A DNA stretch of 7,936 bases from Lactobacillus delbrueckii (GTDB lineage: Bacteria > Bacillota > Bacilli > Lactobacillales > Lactobacillaceae), in the NCBI GenBank assembly GCA_004556255.1, contig SFHY01000054.1, positions 1 through 7,936 of the forward strand, written 5' to 3'. The position numbers were made by a program, and so were the translations under genes. Below, piece after piece: positions 1 through 5,314 of the stretch. The first letter of the stretch is position 1. Every line of letters starts with the position of its first letter. The notes below the pieces were generated by a model. It was not told the origin of the DNA. It did not search any database and saw only the letters and a program-made list of their open reading frames with translations.

Positions 1-146
1 CTGCTCTTGAAGTAGGACCGGACCCGGTTTTTCAAGTTTTTGGACTTGCCAACAAAGATGACCTTGCCGTTGACGTCCTTCATCAGATAACAGCCGGCCT
101 TTTCTGGCAGCAATTTCAATTTGTTTTCAATCAATTGACTCGCCAT
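1..146 (-). CDS. uvrC: UvrC, excinuclease ABC subunit C (N-terminal fragment)
   Basis: This is the first 48 residues of the nuclease subunit of the UvrABC nucleotide-excision repair complex; the rest lies beyond the left edge of the window. The start reads MASQLIENKLKLLPEKAGCY, followed by LMKD and then VIFVGKSKNLKNRVRSYFK. This is the GIY-YIG nuclease domain that makes the 3' incision, with GCY at residues 18-20 in place of GIY and FVG at 31-33 in place of YIG. Arg41, in the LKNRV stretch, fits the conserved catalytic arginine. The ATG at 146 is preceded by GGGGAGG at 152-158 with a 5-base gap, which supports this start. The gene is divergent from the nucleoside hydrolase. A stand-alone GIY-YIG protein such as Cho cannot be strictly excluded from 48 residues, but the MKD-x-x-G-x-V-I-x-V-G-K pattern is typical UvrC. 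Confidence 0.9.
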   Translation of the reverse strand, partial: MASQLIENKLKLLPEKAGCYLMKDVNGKVIFVGKSKNLKNRVRSYFKS

Positions 147-177
147 GTCTGCCTCCCCGCGATTCATTTACCGTACG

Positions 178-227
178 ATTTTATCACGAAAAGTATTATT
201 CTAACACCGATCCGCCTATAATCGCAA
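178..227 (-). promoter_or_regulatory. Candidate uvrC promoter(s)
   Basis: Reading the minus strand there are two options. One is TTGCGA (222-227), an 18-base spacer and TAGAAT (198-203). The other is an extended -10, TGATAAAAT (178-186), lying closer to the gene with no good -35. Either would place transcription start some 30-45 bases upstream of the uvrC start. Both are pattern matches only. Confidence 0.4.
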
Positions 228-374
228 AAATATTTTAATGAATTTCCGTGACCAAACTGGGACAAAACAAGGTTCTTTTTAACAATGATCCTTTTTTAAG
301 CCAGTCTTGTTCGACTTTTAGTCCAAAACAAACTTTTTTCTCGGTAAATAGCTGCCTTTTGTCCCTGCATCACG

Positions 375-380
375 TATAAT
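375..380 (+). promoter_or_regulatory. Likely -10 box of the nucleoside hydrolase promoter
   Basis: There is a perfect TATAAT at 375-380, 41 bases before the start codon. The matching -35 is poor (CTGCCT at 352-357 with a 17-base spacer, 3 of 6 matches), and no TG extension precedes the -10. The promoter may therefore be weak or depend on an activator. Confidence 0.5.
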
Positions 381-404
381 AATATTGTTAAGACTATAGG
401 ATTT

Positions 405-412
405 AGGAAGGT
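405..412 (+). promoter_or_regulatory. Ribosome binding site of nucleoside hydrolase
   Basis: AGGAAGGT lies 8 bases before the ATG at 421. This supports that start and the claim that the ORF is translated. Confidence 0.75.
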
Positions 413-420
413 AAGATTTT

Positions 421-1359
421 ATGAAGAACTTCTACTTGAACCATGACAGCAACATGGATGACTTTACTTCACTTTTGCTCATGCTTTTGGCACCAGACAT
501 CAAGCTGATCGGGGTCGGGGTAACCGACGCCGACGGCTACGTTGAACCAGGCGTTTCCGCTTCCCGGAAGCTGATCGACCGCTTCAACCAGCGCGGCGAC
601 AAGCTGGAAGTGGCCAAGTCCGACTCCCGGGCAGTCCACCAGTTCCCGGAAGCCTGGAGAGTGTCAGCTTTTTCCGTGGACCACTTCCCGATCTTGAATG
701 AAAAAGGCACGGTTGAAACGCCAGTTGCCGCAAAGCCGGCCCACCTGGACATGATCGACAAGATCCATGCTGCTGACGGCCCGGTTACCCTGATCTTTAC
801 CGGTCCGCTTACTGACTTGGCCCGGGCCCTGGAAATTGACCCAAGCATCCAGGACAAGATCGAAGAACTTTACTGGATGGGCGGGTCTTTGAACGCCCAC
901 GGTAACGTTTATGCCCCATGCGCTGACGGGACCCAGGAATGGAATGCCTGGTGGGACCCGGAAGCCTGCAAGACGGTCTGGGACTCCAAGATCAAGATCC
1001 AGCAGGTCGGCCTGGAATCAACCGAAGAACTGCCTTTAACTGATGAAATGCGCCAGCACTTTGCGTCCAACCGCAAGTACCCGGCCTTTGAATTCCTGGG
1101 CTATGTCTACGCCCTGGTTAACTCCTTTGAAGTCGACTCAACTTACTACCTCTGGGACGTTTTGACCACCATGAGCGCCCTTTACCCGGAAATCGCCACG
1201 ACCCGTGATACCAAGTCTGACGTCTACACTGACGGCGACCGGGCTGCTCGCTTCTTTGAAACTGAAAATGGCCGGCCAATGACCCTGGTTACTTCCGCTA
1301 ACTACGACAAGTTCTGGGAACGCTTTGACGACCTGTGCGAAAAGGCCAAGCTTTTCTAA
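421..1359 (+). CDS. Atypical nucleoside hydrolase (IUNH fold)
   Basis: This is a 312-residue protein, the usual length for inosine-uridine-preferring nucleoside N-ribohydrolases, which split ribonucleosides into base and ribose in the cytoplasm for salvage. The family layout is visible. There is an N-terminal calcium loop at residues 7-14 (NHDSNMDD), TGPLTDLA at 127-134, MGG at 153-155, EWNAWWDPEA at 173-182 and LWD at 244-246. The usual loop is D-x-D-P-G-x-D-D, so the second and last two aspartates are kept (D9, D13, D14) while the first is N7 and P-G is replaced by S-N. Near the C-terminus the usual H-D pair reads W245-D246, so the metal-binding Asp is kept but the His proposed to assist leaving-group departure in classical members is lost. 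No signal peptide is visible. The gene is monocistronic, with its own promoter and terminator. The family assignment is firm; the substrate is unknown, and a non-classical glycosidase role is possible. Confidence 0.85.
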   Translation: MKNFYLNHDSNMDDFTSLLLMLLAPDIKLIGVGVTDADGYVEPGVSASRKLIDRFNQRGDKLEVAKSDSRAVHQFPEAWRVSAFSVDHFPILNEKGTVETPVAAKPAHLDMIDKIHAADGPVTLIFTGPLTDLARALEIDPSIQDKIEELYWMGGSLNAHGNVYAPCADGTQEWNAWWDPEACKTVWDSKIKIQQVGLESTEELPLTDEMRQHFASNRKYPAFEFLGYVYALVNSFEVDSTYYLWDVLTTMSALYPEIATTRDTKSDVYTDGDRAARFFETENGRPMTLVTSANYDKFWERFDDLCEKAKLF

Positions 1360-1381
1360 AAATAAAGCAGTAATAACGTTT

Positions 1382-1417
1382 AAAACCTTCAGAAGATTTC
1401 CTTCTGAAGGTTTTTTA
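1382..1417 (+). terminator. Shared bidirectional terminator, nucleoside hydrolase / recQ
   Basis: A perfect 14-bp stem (1382-1395 with 1401-1414) encloses the 5-base loop ATTTC. On the plus strand it is followed by a run of T to 1416, 22 bases after the hydrolase stop codon. On the minus strand the hairpin begins at the base directly after the recQ TAA (1415-1417), and its own 3' arm ends in TTTT. It can therefore stop transcription from both converging genes. Confidence 0.9.
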
Positions 1418-3184
1418 TCCATATTTTTTGATTACGGCCAGCATGGCCTTTCCATAGTTGGCCAGTTTGGCATCCCCAACCCCGCTGCACTGGAGCAGCT
1501 CTTCCGGAGTTTGCGGCTTCCTGGCTGCCATATCCCGCAAAGACAAGTCGGAAAAGATAACAAATGGCGGCACTCCCCGCTTTTGGGCCAGGGCCCGGCG
1601 GGCCTTTCTGAGCTCTTCAAAGAGGACCTGGTCACCGCCTGTTTCAGCAAGCTGCTCGCTTTTGACTTCCTGGCGCCTTTTGACTCTGGCCTTGCCGTCC
1701 AAAACATCCCAGCCCCGGTTGGTTACATGGACCAAGGGATAGCGGTCCCCCACCAGCTGCAGGTAGCCCTTTGAAACCAAGTAGTCGACCAGGCTGCTTA
1801 CATCAGCCTGCTTTTTTCCCTTGAGCAGGCCGTAGTGGACGCACTCATCAGCCCCGATCTCACTGATCTTCTTGACTTTGGACCCAGTCACGGCCTGGGC
1901 AACGATTTTTTTGCCATAGCGGCCGTCTAAGTCATAGACCATGCCGATAATCGCCTGGGCTTCGGCCGTCACGTCCTGGAAATCGCCGCTGTTTAAGCAG
2001 TTGCTGCACTTGCCGCAGGGCGGGCAGTCCTGGCCAAAGTAGCGGACGATAAATTGCTGCAGGCACTCGTCTGTATTGGCATAGTCGCTGATCGTCTGCA
2101 GCTTTTGGTACTGGACCTGCCGGTAGGACTCATCAGCTTCAGAATTGTCGATAAACCAGCGGAACTGGCGAAGATCACTGGGGTGAAAAAGCATCACGGC
2201 CTCACTCTCCAGCCCGTCCCGGCCCGCCCGGCCGGCTTCCTGGTAATAGGCCTCCAGGTTTTTGGCGCTGTTTGCGTGCAGGACAAAGCGGACATTGCTC
2301 TTGTCGATCCCCATGCCAAAAGCATTCGTAGCCACGATCAAGGGAATCCGGTCATACTGGAAGTCGTCTTGGACCTGGGCCCGCTGCTCATTGGACATCC
2401 CGGCATGGTAGGCGGCAACGTTAAAGCCCTCCCGGCGCAAAAATTCGGTCAGGCCCTCCACCTTTTTCCGGGTGTTGGAATAAATAATGCCCGCCTCACC
2501 CCGGTGCTGCTTCAAGTAGTTGACGATATAGGCCCGGCTGTTTTTCGGCGTGTTGACCAGCTTGAAGTGGAGATTTTTTCTTTCAAAACTAGTGATGACG
2601 AAATTCTCCTCGGAAATGTCCAACTGCTGGCCGATGTCCTCTCTGACCGCCTTAGTGGCCGTAGCTGTGAGGGCCAGAACATTGGGATGGGTATGGAGGG
2701 CATTAATCCCGTCCTTCAGCTTCCGGTAGGCCGGCCGGAAGTCATGCCCCCACTGGGAAATGCAGTGGGCTTCATCGATAGCGACCAGGTTGACCTCCAA
2801 AAAGTTGAGCTGGTAGCGGAAATAGTCCATTTCCATCCGTTCCGGCGTCACGTAGAGCAGCTTAATTTTCCCTTCATAGCAGGCTCTTAAGATGGGATTG
2901 ACGTCTTCCTGGGCTGTGGAGCTGTTAAGTGCCGCGGCCGGTATCCCGTACTCGCGCAGGCTGTCGACTTGGTCCTTCATCAATGAGATCAAGGGTGAGA
3001 TCACCACAGTCGTACCGGGAATCATCAAGGCCGGGATCTGGTAGCAAAGCGACTTCCCGCCCCCGGTCGGCATGACTGCCAGGACATTTTTTCCCTGGAA
3101 AACTTTTTCAATAATTTCTCTTTGGCCCGGCCGGAAACTGTCATAGCCAAAATACTTCTTTAAGACCTGCTGTGGATCAAGCAA
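1415..3184 (-). CDS. recQ: RecQ, ATP-dependent 3'-5' DNA helicase
   Basis: This is a complete 589-residue superfamily 2 helicase acting in recombination and replication-fork repair. In order: motif 0 FGYDSFRPGQREII (12-25); Walker A TGGGKS (40-45); DEAH box (137-140); RecQ aromatic-rich loop QWGHDFR (144-150); motif III ALTATAT (171-177); motif V VATNAFGMGIDKS (284-296); and the arginine-finger motif VI YYQEAGRAGRDG (313-324). A zinc-binding cluster follows, most simply C374, C390, C393 and C396, with an extra C387. Next come a winged-helix RQC region (about 400-505) and a C-terminal HRDC domain (about 515-589). The length matches single-HRDC RecQ proteins. The start is TTG: an in-frame TAA lies six codons upstream, no ATG is available, and AAAGGGGG at 3193-3200 sits 8 bases before the TTG. 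It appears monocistronic. All catalytic motifs are intact, so it should be active. Confidence 0.96.
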   Translation of the reverse strand: MLDPQQVLKKYFGYDSFRPGQREIIEKVFQGKNVLAVMPTGGGKSLCYQIPALMIPGTTVVISPLISLMKDQVDSLREYGIPAAALNSSTAQEDVNPILRACYEGKIKLLYVTPERMEMDYFRYQLNFLEVNLVAIDEAHCISQWGHDFRPAYRKLKDGINALHTHPNVLALTATATKAVREDIGQQLDISEENFVITSFERKNLHFKLVNTPKNSRAYIVNYLKQHRGEAGIIYSNTRKKVEGLTEFLRREGFNVAAYHAGMSNEQRAQVQDDFQYDRIPLIVATNAFGMGIDKSNVRFVLHANSAKNLEAYYQEAGRAGRDGLESEAVMLFHPSDLRQFRWFIDNSEADESYRQVQYQKLQTISDYANTDECLQQFIVRYFGQDCPPCGKCSNCLNSGDFQDVTAEAQAIIGMVYDLDGRYGKKIVAQAVTGSKVKKISEIGADECVHYGLLKGKKQADVSSLVDYLVSKGYLQLVGDRYPLVHVTNRGWDVLDGKARVKRRQEVKSEQLAETGGDQVLFEELRKARRALAQKRGVPPFVIFSDLSLRDMAARKPQTPEELLQCSGVGDAKLANYGKAMLAVIKKYG

Positions 3185-3192
3185 GCTCTCTG

Positions 3193-3200
3193 CCCCCTTT
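3193..3200 (-). promoter_or_regulatory. Ribosome binding site that fixes the recQ TTG start
   Basis: On the minus strand AAAGGGGG lies 8 bases before TTG (3184-3182). The upstream in-frame TAA rules out an earlier start, so the non-ATG start is well supported. Confidence 0.75.
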
Positions 3201-3207
3201 AATTCGC

Positions 3208-3237
3208 TTTACAGTAGCTAATACTTAATGATAACAA
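3208..3237 (-). promoter_or_regulatory. Candidate recQ promoter
   Basis: On the minus strand TTGTTA (3232-3237) is followed by an 18-base spacer and TGTAAA (3208-3213). The -35 abuts the T run of the upstream gene's terminator. Both boxes match the consensus at about 4 of 6 positions, so this is only a candidate. A separate recQ promoter is expected because a terminator precedes the gene. Confidence 0.35.
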
Positions 3238-3260
3238 AAAAAGATGCAAAAGCATCTTTT
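3236..3260 (-). terminator. Terminator of the amidohydrolase/dehydrogenase operon
   Basis: A 9-bp perfect stem (3252-3260 with 3239-3247) encloses a 4-base loop, and on the minus strand it runs into seven T residues (3242-3236). The stem begins inside the TAA stop codon of the dehydrogenase (3261-3259), so there is no 3' untranslated spacer. Confidence 0.85.
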
Positions 3261-4209
3261 AGTTGACCCGGTTGACCGGCACTCCGTCGACCAGGAAGGA
3301 GACAATATTGTGGCTGGCTTCTTTCAAGACGCTGCGCCGGGACTCCTGGGTGGCGCTGCCGGCATGCGGGGTCAAAATCACATTGTCCAGCTGGCAGAAT
3401 TCCTTGTTGAAGTCCGGTTCTTCTTCAAACACGTCCAGGCCCGCCCCAGCAATCCGCTTGCCCTTTAAGGCCCGCAAAAGCGCCGCTTCATCGACCAGGC
3501 TGCCCCGGGAAGTATTGATCAAAAAGGCCGTCGGCTGCATCATGCTCAAGGCTGCTTCATCAATCACGTGGTAGGTTTCCGCCGTGGCCGGAGCGTTCAA
3601 GCTGACATAGTCGGCCTGGCTGAGCAGGTCGGCCAAGGGCACGTAGCTGACTCCCAGGGCCCGCTCTTCATCTTCCGGCAATTGGTGGCGGTTGTGGTAG
3701 AGAATGTTCATCCCGAAGGTCCGGGCATAGCTGGCCAGGGTCTTGCCGATTCTCCCCATGCCGAAGATCCCCAAAGTCTTGCCAACCGGGCTCTGTCCCT
3801 GGTTTTCGAGCAAGCCCGTGTCCAAAAAGTTCCCTTGCCGCATCTCTTGATTGTAGAGGGCCAATTTCCGGCTGAGAGCCAAAAGGAGGGTAAAGGCCAT
3901 TTCTGCCGTCGGCTGCATGACGCTGGCCGGGCAGTTGGAGACGATGATCCCCTGGCTGCTGGCATAGTCCACGTCGATATGGTCATAGCCAACCCCGGTC
4001 GCGGAAACGATCTTGAGCTTTTTGCCCGCGTCCAAAAGCTCCTGGTCAACTGGCAGCTTGCCGGTGATCAAGGCATCAAAATCCCCTAGGTTAGCCAGGT
4101 ACCAGTCCTTGCCGGCACCTGCCGGAGCAAAGGTCACTTCACATACTTTTTCCAATTCGGGCAGCTGCTTGACCGCCAGGCCCGCCACCAAAACTTTCGC
4201 ATTTTCCAT
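3259..4209 (-). CDS. D-2-hydroxyacid dehydrogenase, glyoxylate/hydroxypyruvate reductase type
   Basis: This is a 316-residue cytoplasmic oxidoreductase of the D-isomer-specific 2-hydroxyacid dehydrogenase family, interconverting 2-oxoacids and D-2-hydroxyacids. The Rossmann signature GMGRIG is at 150-155. The catalytic set is Arg235 (in NTSRG), Glu264 (in LDVFEEEP) and His282 (in TPHAGSAT). The second Rossmann strand ends YHNR (171-174) with no acidic residue, which usually points to NADP(H) rather than NAD(H). The start is taken at ATG 4209: GAGGGAG at 4219-4225 lies 9 bases before it. A TTG at 4227 or ATG at 4218 would overlap that site. The gene begins one base after the amidohydrolase stop codon, so the two are almost certainly translationally coupled. 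The substrate is not determinable; glyoxylate, hydroxypyruvate and 2-ketogluconate reductases share this architecture. It is not the D-lactate dehydrogenase type in any obvious way. Confidence 0.88.
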   Translation of the reverse strand: MENAKVLVAGLAVKQLPELEKVCEVTFAPAGAGKDWYLANLGDFDALITGKLPVDQELLDAGKKLKIVSATGVGYDHIDVDYASSQGIIVSNCPASVMQPTAEMAFTLLLALSRKLALYNQEMRQGNFLDTGLLENQGQSPVGKTLGIFGMGRIGKTLASYARTFGMNILYHNRHQLPEDEERALGVSYVPLADLLSQADYVSLNAPATAETYHVIDEAALSMMQPTAFLINTSRGSLVDEAALLRALKGKRIAGAGLDVFEEEPDFNKEFCQLDNVILTPHAGSATQESRRSVLKEASHNIVSFLVDGVPVNRVN

Positions 4210-4210
4210 C

Positions 4211-5185
4211 TTAAGCATCTCCCTCAAACAGCGGATCGCGGCTGGCCTTTAAAGCCGCCACGTGGTCTGCCTTGAAATAAATTCTTTCCGCGTTGCCATA
4301 GTATATATCAGCCAGTTCCGCTTCTGAAAAAATCCCCGCGTCTTCCAGCCAGGAATAAAGCTGGCCGTAATCATTGAAAGTGGCTGACCAGGGCGCGTCG
4401 CTGCCCCATAAGAGCCTTTTTGCCCCCACGATTTCCTTGGCCAGGCCCACCGCTTCCTGGCAGAAGGGGTAAGGATAAGTCTGCTCACCCGCGATGTCTT
4501 GCAGGGCAGCCAGGTCAAAGCTGATATTTGGCAAAGGAGCAAAAAGAGCCAGTTCTTTTTCCAGCAAGTCCAACTTGCCAGGCTTTGGAAAGGACAAATG
4601 GCAGAGGACAAAGTCCAAATCTGGATAGCGCTTAGCCAGCCGGGCCAAGGACCGGGGCTGGTGGCTTGCTTGGCTGCTGTCGCCGTAGTCCACGGCTACC
4701 GCGAAGCCCGGATAAGAACTAAGATAGTCCAAAATTTTGCCCAAGCGGTCGTCTTCTGCCAAGTCAAAAGGCAAATGGTAGCCCATAAGGCCGCCGGCCT
4801 GGCTGACTTCCAGTTTCAAAGCCCGAAAGCCCAGGTCTTCAACATGGCGCTTGACGATTTTTTCCGCTTCACTGGCAAAGGGGTCAACGGAGAAAGCCGG
4901 GGCAAAGCGGTCCGGGGCGGCCTTGGCTGCCTGCCAGCTGTAATAATTCTGAAAGCCGTACAGGCTTCCCTGCAAAAGGACGGCCTTGGCCACATCATGG
5001 TCAGCCAGTACTTTTTCCGCGGCATCTACTCGGAAAGAGTCCTCACCCCAGCCGGCGGGAAAGAGGCGGGTTTTAAAGCCGCTGTCCCAGACAACCAGGC
5101 CATTTCCCAAGGCATTGCTGCGGCCATTGCCCTTGTAGCTGGCCAAATCCCGCACCAGGTGCAGGTGGGCATCAATTTTCTTCAT
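4211..5185 (-). CDS. Amidohydrolase-2 family TIM-barrel hydrolase, lactonase-like
   Basis: This is a 324-residue protein of the amidohydrolase superfamily (family 2, the group holding ACMSD-type decarboxylases and COG3618-type sugar lactonases). Visible landmarks are the strand-1 metal motif IDAHLH (His7, His9), RALKLE at 121-126, RLAKRYPDLDFVLCHLSFP ending at 200 (His196), and LLWGSDAPW at 258-266 with the conserved Asp263. Where many family members have a metal-ligand His after strand 5, this one reads AVAVDYG (Asp166), similar to the D seen in lactonase-like members. No signal peptide is visible, so it is cytoplasmic. Two ATGs lie in tandem; GGGAG (5193-5197) is 7 bases from the second and only 4 from the first (5188), so the second is preferred. 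It is the first gene of an operon with the dehydrogenase, behind a strong promoter. A lactonase feeding a hydroxyacid to the dehydrogenase is plausible but unproven. Confidence 0.8.
   Translation of the reverse strand: MKKIDAHLHLVRDLASYKGNGRSNALGNGLVVWDSGFKTRLFPAGWGEDSFRVDAAEKVLADHDVAKAVLLQGSLYGFQNYYSWQAAKAAPDRFAPAFSVDPFASEAEKIVKRHVEDLGFRALKLEVSQAGGLMGYHLPFDLAEDDRLGKILDYLSSYPGFAVAVDYGDSSQASHQPRSLARLAKRYPDLDFVLCHLSFPKPGKLDLLEKELALFAPLPNISFDLAALQDIAGEQTYPYPFCQEAVGLAKEIVGAKRLLWGSDAPWSATFNDYGQLYSWLEDAGIFSEAELADIYYGNAERIYFKADHVAALKASRDPLFEGDA
4219..4225 (-). promoter_or_regulatory. Ribosome binding site of the dehydrogenase, inside the amidohydrolase gene
   Basis: On the minus strand GAGGGAG lies 9 bases before the ATG at 4209 and within the last codons of the upstream gene. 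It decides between three in-frame candidate starts (4227 TTG, 4218 ATG, 4209 ATG) in favour of 4209. Confidence 0.7.
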
Positions 5186-5225
5186 CATTCGTCTCCCAAT
5201 CTTCTTTGTAAATCTCTTACCCCTT

Positions 5226-5254
5226 ATTATAGTGAAAGCGGTTCATTTTAGCAA
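5226..5254 (-). promoter_or_regulatory. Promoter of the amidohydrolase/dehydrogenase operon
   Basis: On the minus strand TTGCTA (5249-5254) is separated by exactly 17 bases from a perfect TATAAT (5226-5231). It lies about 40 bases before the amidohydrolase start and directly downstream of the coaBC terminator. This is the best sigma-A promoter in the window. Confidence 0.75.
5233..5245. promoter_or_regulatory. cre-like CcpA operator between -35 and -10
   Basis: TGAAAGCGGTTCA fills the spacer between the two promoter boxes. One arm (TGAAAGCGNT) fits the catabolite-responsive element consensus TGWNANCGNTNWCA exactly. The other arm is one base short, so the site is an imperfect 13-mer rather than a 14-mer. 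Its position would let a bound CcpA block RNA polymerase. The call is by pattern and position only. Confidence 0.45.
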
Positions 5255-5262
5255 AAGTTTCA

Positions 5263-5302
5263 GAAAAAAATAAAAGGTCTTTCACCAGGTAAAAGGCCTC
5301 TT
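5263..5302 (-). terminator. Terminator of the argR-coaBC operon
   Basis: On the minus strand a 12-position stem (5291-5302 with 5272-5283), with one C-A mismatch and two G-T pairs, encloses a 7-base loop. It is followed by a T-rich tail (5271-5263). It starts 12 bases after the coaBC stop codon and isolates the downstream amidohydrolase promoter. Confidence 0.8.
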
Positions 5303-5314
5303 ACTTCATTTCTT

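Larger units (their letters stand above)
147..420. other. Divergent intergenic region between uvrC and nucleoside hydrolase
   Basis: This is a 274-base AT-rich spacer that carries outward-facing promoters for both neighbours. It also holds a 9-bp inverted repeat, GGGACAAAA at 259-267 and TTTTGTCCC at 357-365, and a second copy of CAAAACAA (263-270 and 324-331). I see no convincing small gene in it. The weak AAGG/CCTT stem at 269-293 followed by a T run is too poor to call a terminator. Confidence 0.6.

Noticed and set aside
269..297. Weak hairpin AAGG/CCTT followed by T residues upstream of the nucleoside hydrolase
   Set aside because: It is seven pairs with a T-T mismatch and an 11-base loop, which is too weak. 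No good promoter lies upstream on the plus strand to make it an attenuator (TATAAT at 217-222 has no -35).
2054..2890. Long open frame of 278 codons on the plus strand, antisense to recQ
   Set aside because: It lies fully inside recQ, shows no recognisable motif, and is explained by the G/C-rich third codon positions of recQ keeping the opposite strand free of stops.
3568..4089. Open frame on the plus strand inside the dehydrogenase gene
   Set aside because: It is antisense to a protein with intact Rossmann and catalytic motifs and shows no domain of its own.
5186..5188. First of the tandem ATGs as the amidohydrolase start
   Set aside because: The GGGAG ribosome site is only 4 bases away, against 7 for the next ATG. 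The difference is one residue and does not affect function.
4499..5251. Open frame of 250 codons on the plus strand, antisense to the amidohydrolase
   Set aside because: The minus-strand gene has clear family motifs, a promoter and a ribosome site. The plus-strand frame has none of these and is a shadow.
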